Position numbers and translations under genes: made by a program
Assembly (NCBI GenBank): GCA_958295495.1
Contig: OY282352.1
Coordinates: 1,178,001-1,242,000 of the forward strand
Reading direction: 5' to 3'
DNA length: 64,000 bases
From: an uncultured Latescibacterota bacterium
GTDB taxonomy: Bacteria > Latescibacterota > UBA2968 > UBA8231
The notes under the pieces: model-generated
Told to the model about the DNA's origin: nothing
The model's input: the letters and a program-made list of their open reading frames with translations, nothing else
The model's database searches: none
Part shown: piece by piece, positions 8,614 through 17,162 of the stretch
Position numbering within the stretch: the first letter of the stretch is position 1
Layout of the letters: each line of letters begins with the position of its first letter

Positions 8614-11600
8614 ATGAAAATTGTGCTATGGCTGATGGCGTTGCTCGGCTTCGTTCAAGCGGGCGCGGCCCAACCGTCGATGGTCGCGGGCCATGTGCGC
8701 CTGTCGGACGGGCAGCCGGTGGCCGGGGCGCAGGTGGCCCTCTTCGATTTGACCGATTTACGGAGGGGGCCGGTCGCCCGCGCCACGACCGATGTGGCCG
8801 GGGCTTTTGCCCTGCCCGTAGCGGCCTTGGGCGGCCGTAGGCTGCCTGACGGCTTCGCCTTGGGGCAGAACTACCCCAATCCGTTCAATTCCTCCACGAT
8901 TATTCCCTACCAACTGCCGGTTGCTGCCCACATGCGGCTGGAAGTGTTCAATGTGTTGGGGCAGCGCGTAACGACGCTGGTGGATGGGGAACGGCCGGCC
9001 GGGTTCCACACGGCGGTATGGGACGCGACGAATGCGGAGGGGCAGGCCGTGGGTGCGGGTCTCTATATCTACCGGCTGAGCGGGGGCGGCGCGACGTTGA
9101 CCCGGAAGATGATGTTGATCGACGGGCAGGCCGGCGTTGCGGTTCCGGGCGGTTCGGGCAGGCCGATGGGTGAACGGCCTTTGGGAAAGGACACGCCGGT
9201 CTATGGGTTGACCGTGTGGGGTACGGGGTTGGCCGCGCATGTGGATCCGGCCTTTGCGGTCGAAGGGGGCATGGCTCCGGTGGAGGTGGAGGTTGCCGCG
9301 CCGGCTGGTGCTAAGCGGGTGGCGGGGAGCGGTCTGTTGGGGGATGTCGATGGCCACGGTCGCGTCGATGGGGTGGATGCGCTGTTGGTGGCCCTGTACT
9401 GCGTTGATTCTTCCAGCTTCGCGGCTTCCATCGCCAACCTTGCTCTCGGCGATGTCAACCGCGATGGTCAGGTCGACTTTGTCGATGCCTATCTGATTGG
9501 GACGTACAGCACCAATCCCTCCGATCCGGTGTTGCCGGCGGGGATCGGCCAGAAGCCCACCGTCAGTGGCGACGTGCCTAAGATATACTGGACGGACTGG
9601 GGCACGCAGACGATTCGGCGGGCCAATCTCGATGGCAGCCAAGTCGAAGACCTCGTCTCCACCGGCTTGTATTTCAGCGGCTTGGCGCGGCCACATAGCC
9701 TCGCCTTAGATGTGGATGGGGGCAAAATGTACTGGGCGGACGGAAACGCGGCTAAGATTCAGCGGGCCAACCTCGACGGTCGCCAAGTCGAAACCCTCGT
9801 CATCGGCGTTGATCAGAACTTTCGCTCGCCTGTTACTTGGGACCACCCCGATAGCTTCGGCTCGCTTCTTACTTTCGGCTTCGGCTTTCGCTCGTCTGTT
9901 GAAGATAACTCTATGTGTCCAGTCGGCATTGCCTTAGATGTGGGTGGGGGCAAGATGTACTGGACGGATGAATGTTGGGATACGATTTCGCGGGCCAATC
10001 TCGACGGCAGCCAAGTCGAAATCCTCACCAGAAGCGTGACGCGACCCGTCGGCATTGCCTTAGATGTGGGTGGGGGCAAGATGTACTGGACGGACAGAGG
10101 AGACACGACGAAGATTTCGCGGGCCAATCTTGACGGTAGCCGAGTCGAAACCCTCGTCACTGGCGTGGAGTTGCCACATAGCCTCGCTTTAGATGTGGGT
10201 GGGGGCAAGATGTACTGGACGGACTATGGTACGGACAAGATTCGGCGGGCCAATCTCGACGGTCGCCAAGTCGAAGACCTCGTCACTACCGGCTTGGAGA
10301 CGCCAACCGGCCTCGCTTTAGATGTGGGTGGGGGCAAGATGTACTGGACGGACCAAGGTTACCATCTCCTAGGAGCACCAGGAGGACGCAGCGGGGTAAA
10401 AATTCAGCGGGCCAATCTCGATGGCAGCCGAGTCGAACCCCTTGTCACCACCGGCTTGATTAGACCATTTGGCTTCGCCTTGGATACTTCCGGGTCCGGC
10501 AGTGGAGACGGTGCAACCCGCCTGTCTTTGGGTAGCTCCCACGCCGGGCGGATAGCAACCGGCGATGCTGTCAATTACTTCAAGGTGCAAGTCAGTGAAG
10601 CCGGGGCGGGGGAGTTGACGGTCTATACCACTGGCAGCCTCAATACCAAGGGTACGCTGGAAAACAGTGAAGGCGACTCGCTGGCAACCGATGACGATGG
10701 GGGAAGTGGCACGAATTTCCGCATCGAACGCCGCTACGTGACCCCGGGCATCTACTTCGTCAAAGTAGAAGGGGTCGGCTCTAACAGGGGCGACTATACC
10801 ATTCATGTGAGCTTTGAGGCGGTTGACCACAGCGATACCCGGTCGGGCGCAACCCGCCTGTCTTTGGGTAGCTCCCGCGACGGGTGGATAGCAACCGGCG
10901 ATGATGTCGATTACTTCGAGGTGCAGGTACGTGAATTTGGGGCGTTGACGGTCTATACCACCGGCATCCATACCGAGCATACGCTGGAAGACAGTTCTGG
11001 TGCCATCTTGCAAAGAGAGGTGTTCAGCGGCAGAATGTTCGGCATCGAACACTTAGTGACCCCGGGCACCTACTACGTCAAAGTAGAAGGATGGTGGCGT
11101 GACACGGGCGACTATACCGTTCATGCGCGCTTTGAGGCGGTTGACCACAGCGATACCCGGTCGGGCGCAACCCGCCTGTCTAGCTCCCGCCCCGGGGTTA
11201 TAGCAACCGGCGATGATGTCGATTACTTCAAGGTGCAGGTACGTGAAGCCGGGGCGTTGACGGTCTATACCACCGGCAACCTCAATACCAAGGGTGCGCT
11301 GGAAAACAGTTCCGGTTCCTCGTTGGCAACCGATGACGATGAGGGAAGCGGCGATAATTTTCGCATTGAACGCACCGTGAGTGCGGGCACCTATTACGTC
11401 AAAGTAGAAGGGGTCGGCTCTAACAGGGGCGACTATACCATTCATGTGAGCTTTGAGGCCGATGACCACAGCGATACTCAGCCGAGCAGCAGCGGCGGCG
11501 GCACGGCCGATGACCACAGCGATACCCGGTCGGGTGCAACCAGCCTGTCTTTGGGCGGCTCCCGCCCCGGGGTTATAGCAACCGGCGATGGCGATGATGT

Positions 11601-12543
11601 CGATTACTTCGAGGTGCAGGTCAGTGAAGCCGGGGTGTTGACGGTCTATACCACCGGCAGCCTCGATACCAAGGGTACGCTGGAAGACAGTGCCGGTTCC
11701 CGCTTGGAAAGCGATAGGAATAGTGGAAGCGGCGACAATTTCCTCATCCAACGCACCGTGAGTGCGGGCACCTACTACGTCAAAGTAGAAGGGTGGTTTG
11801 ACACGGGAGACTATACCGTTCATGCAAGCTTTGAGGCCGATGACCACAGCGATACCCGGTCGGGTGCAACCAGCCTGTCTTTGGGCGGCTCCCGCCCCGG
11901 GGTTATAGCAACCGGCGATGGCGATGATGTCGATTACTTCGAGGTGCAGATCAGTGAAGCCGGGGTGTTGACGGTCTATACCACCGGCAGCCTCGATACC
12001 AAGGGTACGCTGGAAGACAGTGCCGGTTCCCGCTTGGAAAGCGATAGGAATAGTGGAAGCGGCGACAATTTCCTCATCCAACGCACCGTGAGTGCGGGCA
12101 CCTACTACGTCAAAGTAGAAGGGTGGTTTGACACGGGAGACTATACCGTTCATGCAAGCTTTGCCGCCGATGACCACCGGTCGAGCAGCAGTAGCGGCGG
12201 CACGGTCAATGACCACAGCGATACCCGGTCGGGTGCGACGAGCCTGTCTTTGGGCGGCTCCCGCACCGGGCGGATAGCAACCCGCGATGATGTCGATTAC
12301 TTCGAGGTGCAGGTCAGTGAAGCCGGGGTGTTGACGGTCTATACCACCGGCAGCCTCGATACCTATGGTACGCTGGAAAACAGTGCCGGTTCCCGCTTGG
12401 AAAGCGATAGGAATAGTGGAAGCGGCGACAATTTCCTCATCCAACGCACCGTGAGTGTGGGCACCTACTACGTCAAAGTAGAAGGGCGGTTTGACACGGG
12501 ATACTATACCGTTCATGCCCACTTTGCTAGGGGGGGCGGGTAG
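8614..12543 (+). CDS. Giant modular secreted protein: FlgD-like, dockerin, YWTD and PPC repeats
   Basis: 1309 aa from ATG 8614 (preceded by GAGGAA); the in-frame ATG at 8536 lacks a signal peptide directly after it and is not used. A signal peptide (MKIVLWLMALLGFVQAGAAQ) is followed by a carboxypeptidase-regulatory-like Ig fold. Next is a FlgD/type-A-sorting-like domain at about 80-175 (QNYPNPFNSSTIIPYQL), unusual because this domain is normally at the C-terminus. A dockerin-like pair of calcium loops comes next (DVDGHGRVDGVDA, DVNRDGQVDFVDA). There are about six YWTD propeller repeats (KMYWTD, RANLDGSQVE). Five to six pre-peptidase C-terminal (PPC) domains end the protein (DVDYFEVQV, GTYYVKVEG). 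It is probably an extracellular adhesin or scaffold. There is no catalytic domain. Confidence 0.85.
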   Translation: MKIVLWLMALLGFVQAGAAQPSMVAGHVRLSDGQPVAGAQVALFDLTDLRRGPVARATTDVAGAFALPVAALGGRRLPDGFALGQNYPNPFNSSTIIPYQLPVAAHMRLEVFNVLGQRVTTLVDGERPAGFHTAVWDATNAEGQAVGAGLYIYRLSGGGATLTRKMMLIDGQAGVAVPGGSGRPMGERPLGKDTPVYGLTVWGTGLAAHVDPAFAVEGGMAPVEVEVAAPAGAKRVAGSGLLGDVDGHGRVDGVDALLVALYCVDSSSFAASIANLALGDVNRDGQVDFVDAYLIGTYSTNPSDPVLPAGIGQKPTVSGDVPKIYWTDWGTQTIRRANLDGSQVEDLVSTGLYFSGLARPHSLALDVDGGKMYWADGNAAKIQRANLDGRQVETLVIGVDQNFRSPVTWDHPDSFGSLLTFGFGFRSSVEDNSMCPVGIALDVGGGKMYWTDECWDTISRANLDGSQVEILTRSVTRPVGIALDVGGGKMYWTDRGDTTKISRANLDGSRVETLVTGVELPHSLALDVGGGKMYWTDYGTDKIRRANLDGRQVEDLVTTGLETPTGLALDVGGGKMYWTDQGYHLLGAPGGRSGVKIQRANLDGSRVEPLVTTGLIRPFGFALDTSGSGSGDGATRLSLGSSHAGRIATGDAVNYFKVQVSEAGAGELTVYTTGSLNTKGTLENSEGDSLATDDDGGSGTNFRIERRYVTPGIYFVKVEGVGSNRGDYTIHVSFEAVDHSDTRSGATRLSLGSSRDGWIATGDDVDYFEVQVREFGALTVYTTGIHTEHTLEDSSGAILQREVFSGRMFGIEHLVTPGTYYVKVEGWWRDTGDYTVHARFEAVDHSDTRSGATRLSSSRPGVIATGDDVDYFKVQVREAGALTVYTTGNLNTKGALENSSGSSLATDDDEGSGDNFRIERTVSAGTYYVKVEGVGSNRGDYTIHVSFEADDHSDTQPSSSGGGTADDHSDTRSGATSLSLGGSRPGVIATGDGDDVDYFEVQVSEAGVLTVYTTGSLDTKGTLEDSAGSRLESDRNSGSGDNFLIQRTVSAGTYYVKVEGWFDTGDYTVHASFEADDHSDTRSGATSLSLGGSRPGVIATGDGDDVDYFEVQISEAGVLTVYTTGSLDTKGTLEDSAGSRLESDRNSGSGDNFLIQRTVSAGTYYVKVEGWFDTGDYTVHASFAADDHRSSSSSGGTVNDHSDTRSGATSLSLGGSRTGRIATRDDVDYFEVQVSEAGVLTVYTTGSLDTYGTLENSAGSRLESDRNSGSGDNFLIQRTVSVGTYYVKVEGRFDTGYYTVHAHFARGGG
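11506..12165 (+). repeat. Tandem 330-nt repeat encoding two near-identical PPC domains
   Basis: Units 11506-11835 and 11836-12165 are adjacent, each 110 codons, and differ at very few bases (one visible change is Val to Ile in EVQVSEAG/EVQISEAG). Diverged copies of the same domain lie on both sides. The near identity shows recent in-frame expansion of the domain array. Confidence 0.85.
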
Positions 12544-12570
12544 TCCCGACCCGCCACCGCCGACGCCGTC

Positions 12571-12609
12571 TTGGCTACAGCCGCGCCTTAGACCAAGCGG
12601 TCGTTCTCT
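12571..12609 (+). pseudogene. Orphan 3'-end fragment of a UxuA-like gene
   Basis: These 39 nt match 5274-5312, the last 13 codons of the mannonate-dehydratase-like gene, at 36 of 39 positions. They encode GYSRALDQAVVL against GYIRALDQAVVL, but the stop codon is lost (TGA became TAT). There is no upstream coding sequence for the rest of the protein, since the giant modular protein ends 28 nt earlier. It is a gene remnant. Confidence 0.6.
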
Positions 12610-12647
12610 ATAATTTGCTTTTGCAACCGAATTGGAAAGGTACTAAC

Positions 12648-13400
12648 ATGCCGCATCTCACTTCCGCAGACAGGTGTTCCTTTAAGGAAAATGGCTGTCT
12701 CATCGTCCGCGGTGCCCTCACATCCGCGCAAACTCGAGCCGCTCAGGACGCCCTTTGGACCGGCATTGAGGCCGACCGCGACGATCCGGCAACTTGGGTC
12801 GAAGCGGGCCCGCGCACCCCGGTGCCCGCCCATCACCCGGCCATCCGCGCCGCAGTTCACGAGTCGCCGATCTTCGCGATGATGGAGGAAATGGTCGGCC
12901 AAGGCCAGCTCAATCCCAACAACGCCGGGCCGGCCTTGGTTTACCCATCCAAAGACAAGGCTTGGGCCCTGCCCGAGCGCGGCCATCTCGACGGCTACTA
13001 CACCCCTACCAACGGCGTACCCGAAGGTACGGTCGGCTACATGACCATCAACGTCACGATCTACGTCGAGGATATCGACTCACAGGGCGGCTGCTTCACC
13101 TATTGGCCCGGCAGCCACAACGTGGCCTACGACTACTTCCAGACGCACTCGCTGCTGTCGGTACAGGGCGGCGTTTCCAGCGATGTATTTCCCGAAGGGA
13201 CCTTCCCCCAAGGGTGCGAATTCGTCGGCAAAGCCGGCGACGCCATCTTCTGGCACGGCCAGCTCTTTCACACGGGCTCCAAGAATGTCAATCGCAATAT
13301 CCGCATGGCCCTCATCGGCCGCTTTGCGCGCAAAGACGCCAACGATATCCGCTTCGAGACCTGCGACGACCAATGGGTGCATTGGGAGGGGATTAGCTGA
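12648..13400 (+). CDS. Phytanoyl-CoA dioxygenase (PhyH) family protein
   Basis: 250 aa from ATG 12648, preceded by GGAAAGG at a 7-nt spacing. A longer TTG start at 12615 would run into the gene-tail fragment. It is a double-stranded beta-helix Fe(II)/2-oxoglutarate oxygenase. The metal ligands are likely H113 and D115 in ERGHLDGYY and a distal His in FWHGQLFHTGSKNVN (203 or 208), with R219 as 2-oxoglutarate partner. The substrate is unknown; this family is greatly expanded in Poribacteria/Latescibacterota-like genomes. Its TGA overlaps the ATG of the TIM-barrel isomerase by one base (TGATG), so the two are translationally coupled and probably act on the same compound. Confidence 0.88.
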   Translation: MPHLTSADRCSFKENGCLIVRGALTSAQTRAAQDALWTGIEADRDDPATWVEAGPRTPVPAHHPAIRAAVHESPIFAMMEEMVGQGQLNPNNAGPALVYPSKDKAWALPERGHLDGYYTPTNGVPEGTVGYMTINVTIYVEDIDSQGGCFTYWPGSHNVAYDYFQTHSLLSVQGGVSSDVFPEGTFPQGCEFVGKAGDAIFWHGQLFHTGSKNVNRNIRMALIGRFARKDANDIRFETCDDQWVHWEGIS

Positions 13401-14170
13401 TGCATCTCGTCTTCAGCCCGACCCTCTGCCCGGACCTTCTCTTGCCCGAGGTGCTTGACCTTGCCAAGGCGGCCGGTTTCTCCCGCCTCGAACTCTTCCG
13501 CGCTTACACCGAGAGCACCCCCGTCCACCGCGACTGGTCCGTGCCGCTGGTCCGCACCGCCATTGCGGACGCCGGCCTGCAACTTACCGGCTTCAACATC
13601 CGCAATCTCACTGGCCGCAAGGCCGACTCGGACGAGCGCAACCTCGCCTACAACCTGCGCCAGCTCGAATGGGATATCCACTTGGGCCGCGCCCTTGGCG
13701 TCAAAACCCTAAACGCGAAGGGCGGCACCCGCACGGACGAGGCCCTCGCCGACCTCGTCGAAGGCGTCAACACCCTCCTCGAAAACATCCCGGATATCGC
13801 CCTCAACTTGGGCAACCACAAAGGCAACTGCCTCCAAGGACTAGCCGACTACCAAGCGGTGCTGCCCGAACTGCCCGAGCGGGCGCGCGTACTCTTAGAC
13901 ACTGGCCACCTGCTGTCGGTCGGCGAGCCGATAATGCCCTTTGCCGAGGCCCTCGCCGGTCGCATCGGCCTCGTCCACCTGCGCGACCAGCAGGGCGAAA
14001 AGCCCGTGCCCTTCGGGGAAGGCGAATTGCCCTTTGCCGAGTTGTTCAAACTGTTAGCGGATAGCGGTTACGACGGCCCCCTCGTCGTCGAGCTTGAGGG
14101 CGTCGTTTGGGACGAGCCGCTCCCAGCGGCCATTGCCGCACGCCAATACGTCGAGGCTTTTCTTGGCTGA
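13400..14170 (+). CDS. Sugar phosphate isomerase/epimerase-like TIM-barrel protein
   Basis: 256 aa, ATG 13400 overlapping the PhyH stop. It is an AP-endonuclease-2-like / xylose-isomerase-like barrel. Features include KAAGFSRLELFRAYTES, LGNHKGNCLQG, VLLDTGHLLSVGEP with the metal-binding D and H, and IGLVHLRDQQGE followed by PVPFGEGELPF. Family members epimerise or isomerise sugars or act on inositols; the specific substrate is not evident. The C-terminus (DGPLVVELEGVVWDEPLPAA) is complete. The last 28 codons plus a few downstream bases recur at 14850-14943 as a diverged copy, with the toxin-antitoxin pair in between. Confidence 0.8.
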   Translation: MHLVFSPTLCPDLLLPEVLDLAKAAGFSRLELFRAYTESTPVHRDWSVPLVRTAIADAGLQLTGFNIRNLTGRKADSDERNLAYNLRQLEWDIHLGRALGVKTLNAKGGTRTDEALADLVEGVNTLLENIPDIALNLGNHKGNCLQGLADYQAVLPELPERARVLLDTGHLLSVGEPIMPFAEALAGRIGLVHLRDQQGEKPVPFGEGELPFAELFKLLADSGYDGPLVVELEGVVWDEPLPAAIAARQYVEAFLG

Positions 14171-14183
14171 ATTTGGGTGCGGC
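14090..14183 (+). repeat. Left copy of a 94-nt direct repeat (isomerase gene end)
   Basis: This copy is the 3' end of the intact isomerase gene plus 13 nt after its stop. It matches 14850-14943 at 88 of 94 positions, at a constant offset of 760 nt without gaps. Confidence 0.85.
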
Positions 14184-14239
14184 GCACCTTGTTTTGCTTG
14201 CGTTTCTAAAGGAGGGCTAAGGAATTGGGTCGTCGCCAG

Positions 14240-14416
14240 CTAAGGGGAGGGTAAAACGGCTTCTAACGGCTTGGGCACCAATTTAACGACTCTCCGCTCG
14301 CTTTCTTGCTGGCGCTCTTTTGCTGCCATAAACAAGGCACGCACGTTATAGTCGTGTCGTGCCGCCAATTGTTCGCGAGTAGCGCGGACTTCCTTAATGA
14401 TATCGTCGTGGTTCAT
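14240..14416 (-). CDS. Small antitoxin partner of PIN-domain toxin
   Basis: 58 aa, too short for a default ORF caller. The ATG at 14414-14416 is preceded by AGGAGAG. The protein starts MNHDDIIKEVRATREQLAARH, continues with a YNVRALFMAAKERQQ helix, and ends in a basic tail (ERRVVKLVPKP). This is the pattern of the short proteins encoded directly downstream of a VapC-like PIN family, where a helical segment wraps the toxin. It begins 4 nt after the toxin stop, so the two are coupled. With the toxin damaged (see next entry) the antitoxin may be a leftover. Confidence 0.7.
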   Translation of the reverse strand: MNHDDIIKEVRATREQLAARHDYNVRALFMAAKERQQESERRVVKLVPKPLEAVLPSP

Positions 14417-14420
14417 CGTT

Positions 14421-14945
14421 TTACTCTCCTAATAGTTCCTCTGGGGTGCAGATGATGGGTGGTTCATACCCCTTTGAACGACACTTTCGCTCGATTTGGT
14501 TTCGTATCGTAGCGTTGGCCAGATGTGCAAAATTCCAAGTCAACAGGTATTCAATGCCGCCGCTCACGGCCACAGCAATATGCAAGGCGTCGAGAGCAGC
14601 CTTCCGAGGAAGCGGGCCTTCTGCAACCAAAATCTCAGCAAATTCAGCAGCCGTTTCAGTCAGCTCGACTTCTGCTATATCAGCAATCGCTTGAAGACGC
14701 TGAGCGGCCATTTCCGAATCTCCGGCTACTGCCTCTGAGATAACGAACTCGGAAATGTATAATTCGTAGTCGAGCCGTTTTTCATTCCACCATTGTCGGG
14801 TCAATGCTTGGCGCGCAGCGGTGATTATATCGCGGCTTGGCTCGGCAGTGAGCTTGAGGGCGTCGTTTGGGACGAGCCGCTCCCAGCGGCCATTGCCGTA
14901 CGCGAATGCGTCGAGGGTCTTCTCGGCTGAATTTGGGTGCGGCAC
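14421..14945 (-). CDS. PIN-domain (VapC-like) toxin with replaced N-terminus
   Basis: The open frame encodes 174 aa. From LTAEPSRDIITAARQALTRQ onward it is a recognisable PIN toxin: SEFVISEA with an acidic ligand, the DALHIAVA helix with its conserved Asp, and the LLTWNFAHLAN segment. Members of this family normally start with a short strand such as YIETTxxSY carrying the first acidic metal ligand. Here that start is absent. The first about 32 codons are instead the antisense of an isomerase-gene tail (14850-14943). The rearranged frame happens to stay open from an ATG at 14945. Loss of the first strand and ligand should inactivate the nuclease, so functionally this may be a pseudogene. Confidence 0.65.
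   Translation of the reverse strand: MPHPNSAEKTLDAFAYGNGRWERLVPNDALKLTAEPSRDIITAARQALTRQWWNEKRLDYELYISEFVISEAVAGDSEMAAQRLQAIADIAEVELTETAAEFAEILVAEGPLPRKAALDALHIAVAVSGGIEYLLTWNFAHLANATIRNQIERKCRSKGYEPPIICTPEELLGE
14850..14943 (+). repeat. Right copy of a 94-nt direct repeat (isomerase gene tail, diverged)
   Basis: Read on the plus strand this copy encodes ELEGVVWDEPLPAA, then IAVRECVEGLLG and a stop. It is a plausible homologous protein end that differs from the intact gene mostly by conservative changes (A to V, QY to EC, AF to GL). It therefore looks like the end of a homologous gene from another source rather than a simple copy of the local one. Confidence 0.8.
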
Positions 14946-14963
14946 CCCGTAGAAACTGTCAAG

Positions 14964-17162
14964 CTACCGAATCAGTGTGAGCTTCTGCGTCAAGACCGCC
15001 TCGTCGGTCGCCAGTCGATACAGGTACGCGCCGCTGGCTACAGGGTGTCCTGCGGCGTCCCGACCGTCCCAATGGAGCCGGTGGTAGCCCGCCCGCTGCG
15101 GCCCTTGGTGGATAAGGGCTACTCGTTGCCCGCTCAGGGCGAACACTTCCAGACGCACCCGACCCGGTTCCAGCAGGAAGTACGCAAGGACGGTCTGGCT
15201 GTTGAACGGATTGGGCGCGTTTTGCAGCAATTGGGTGCGGTCGGGCAGGGCTACCCGCTTGCCACTCCCAAAAAAATCGTCGAAGCCAGCGAAGTTCGAC
15301 TCTTGCCCGACAGCGGTAAAAATTACCGGCTCAAGACCCCCGATGGTAGCCTCAACCGTGTTCGACCCCGGATTGGGGCCTAGCCGCAGCGTGTTTCTAG
15401 CTCGACCGTTGGCATTGGTGGCGGCAGTGGCGGCCGACAGCGTCCCCCCGCCGCCGGTGACCGAAAAGCTGACGACTGCCCCGGCAATCGCCTCGTCGTC
15501 TTCATCCAACACTAAAACGACAAATGGCTCGTCCAGTTGTGCGCCGGCCAGCCCTTCTTGTCCATCGCCGGAGACCTTCGTCAGGCTGTGGGGAGTCTGC
15601 CCGGTGGCGGTAGCGGTAAAGGGCACCGTCCCCAGCCCAGCAACGGTGGTCGTAACCGCGTTCGGACCCGGATCGGGGCCTAGCCGCAGCGTACTTTTAG
15701 CTCGACCATTGGCATCAGTGGTGGCGGTGGCCGCCGACAGCGTCCCCCCGCCGGTAGTGACCGAAAAGCTGACGACCGCCCCGGCAAAGGCCTCGCCGTT
15801 TTGATCCAACACGGAAACGATGAATGGCTTGGCCAATGGCTCGCCGGCTAGGCCTCCTTGTCCATCGCCGGAGACCTTCGTCAGACTATGGGGAATTTGT
15901 CCGGTGGCGGTAGCAGTGAAGGTCACGGGTTCAAGCCCAGCAACGGTGGTCGTAACCGCGTTCGGACCCGGATCAGGGCCCAGCGTCAGCGTGGTAGCGG
16001 CGCGGCCGTTGGCATCAGTGGTGGCGGTGGCCGCCGACAGCGTCCCCCCACCGGCGGTGACAGAAAAGGTAACGACCGCCCCGACAAAGGCCTTGCCATC
16101 CTCATCCAACGCCGAAACCACAAACGGCGCGGCCAGTTGCGTACCGGCCGGTCCCCGTTGACCATCGCCTATTTTCACCAGCCTCTGAGGACGGGGCGGC
16201 ACCCACTCAGATGTGTCCCATAGCTTGATCGTGCCATCAAATGACCCGGAAGCGAGCACCGCACCATCGGGCGAAAACACCACAGAATTGACAAAAGGCT
16301 CATGCTTGAAGGTGGCGATATTTTCTTTGGTTAAAACGTTCCAAAGTTTGACGCTGTTACTTCCGGAAGCGAGCACCGCACCATCGGGCAAAAACGCCAC
16401 AGGCCAAAAACCATCCTCAGGACCAAGGATTGCGATAGTTTGTCTCGTCGCAACGTCCCACAGTCTGGCCGTACCATCAGATGACCCGGAAGCAAGCATT
16501 GCCCCGTCGGACGAAAACGCCACGGACCAGACATGATTTAGATGCCCCTCAAGGGTGGCGATATTCCTTCCGGTCTCTACATCCCACAGCTTGACCGTGT
16601 TGTCCTGTGCCCCGGAAGCGAGCATTGCCCCGTCGGACGAAAACGCCACCGATTGGACCCCACCCGTATGTCCTGCGAGGATAGCCGTGTTGGTCCCCGT
16701 CGCAACGTCCCACAGCTTGAGCCCGGCAAAGGAATCCATAGAAGCAAGCATCGTACCATCGGGCGAAAACGCCACAGCTCCATTTCCTCTAAGGGTGGCG
16801 GTATTTTTGCTGGTCGCAACGTCCCATAGCTCAACCCCCCTGTTCGACCCGTAAGCGAGGGTCGCGCCATCGGGTGAGAACGCCACCGAGACGAAAAAGT
16901 TCAAAGCCCCACCCTCGGAGAGGGTGGCAATATTCCTTCTCGTCTTTACGTCCCACAGCTTGACCGGGCCGTCCGATGAAACCGAAGCGAGCGTGGCTCC
17001 GTCGGGCGAAAACGCCATCGAGAGGATCCAATTCGCATGCCCTTTAAGAGTGGCGATATGGTGTGGCGAAGCTGGCGATGACGACGCATGGACGACCGCC
17101 AGCGGCAAGAAAACGAGGCCGATTAGCGCGAAACGGGCGGAATGAAGAACCGGGGTTTTCAT
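14964..17162 (-). CDS. Secreted WD40 propeller / Big-1 protein with FlgD-like tail
   Basis: 732 aa from the ATG at 17160-17162, which has AGGAGCC upstream and is followed by a signal peptide (KTPVLHSARFALIGLVFLPL). A start at 17276 would put 38 odd residues ahead of the signal and is rejected. About eight WD40-type repeats form a propeller (GHTGGVQSVAFSSDGAMLAS, NTVKLWDVETG). Three bacterial Ig-like (Big-1/invasin type) domains follow (GAVVSFSVTTGGGTLSAAT, DANGRA). The last about 85 residues are a FlgD Ig-like sorting-type domain (NAPNPFNSQTVLAYFL ... YLYRLATDEA). It is probably surface-exposed and used in binding. The three Ig domains are near-identical, another case of repeat expansion. It is divergent from the gene at 17346. 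Confidence 0.85.
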   Translation of the reverse strand: MKTPVLHSARFALIGLVFLPLAVVHASSSPASPHHIATLKGHANWILSMAFSPDGATLASVSSDGPVKLWDVKTRRNIATLSEGGALNFFVSVAFSPDGATLAYGSNRGVELWDVATSKNTATLRGNGAVAFSPDGTMLASMDSFAGLKLWDVATGTNTAILAGHTGGVQSVAFSSDGAMLASGAQDNTVKLWDVETGRNIATLEGHLNHVWSVAFSSDGAMLASGSSDGTARLWDVATRQTIAILGPEDGFWPVAFLPDGAVLASGSNSVKLWNVLTKENIATFKHEPFVNSVVFSPDGAVLASGSFDGTIKLWDTSEWVPPRPQRLVKIGDGQRGPAGTQLAAPFVVSALDEDGKAFVGAVVTFSVTAGGGTLSAATATTDANGRAATTLTLGPDPGPNAVTTTVAGLEPVTFTATATGQIPHSLTKVSGDGQGGLAGEPLAKPFIVSVLDQNGEAFAGAVVSFSVTTGGGTLSAATATTDANGRAKSTLRLGPDPGPNAVTTTVAGLGTVPFTATATGQTPHSLTKVSGDGQEGLAGAQLDEPFVVLVLDEDDEAIAGAVVSFSVTGGGGTLSAATAATNANGRARNTLRLGPNPGSNTVEATIGGLEPVIFTAVGQESNFAGFDDFFGSGKRVALPDRTQLLQNAPNPFNSQTVLAYFLLEPGRVRLEVFALSGQRVALIHQGPQRAGYHRLHWDGRDAAGHPVASGAYLYRLATDEAVLTQKLTLIR

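Noticed and set aside
11506..12165. Tandem repeats as a possible CRISPR array
   Set aside because: Units are 330 nt, coding, contiguous and without spacers; they encode PPC domains. No CRISPR-like short repeats or cas genes were seen anywhere in the window.
11053..12522. 489-codon minus-strand open frame opposite the PPC repeats
   Set aside because: It mirrors the repeat structure of the sense protein and comes from codon bias of the PPC array; no family resemblance.
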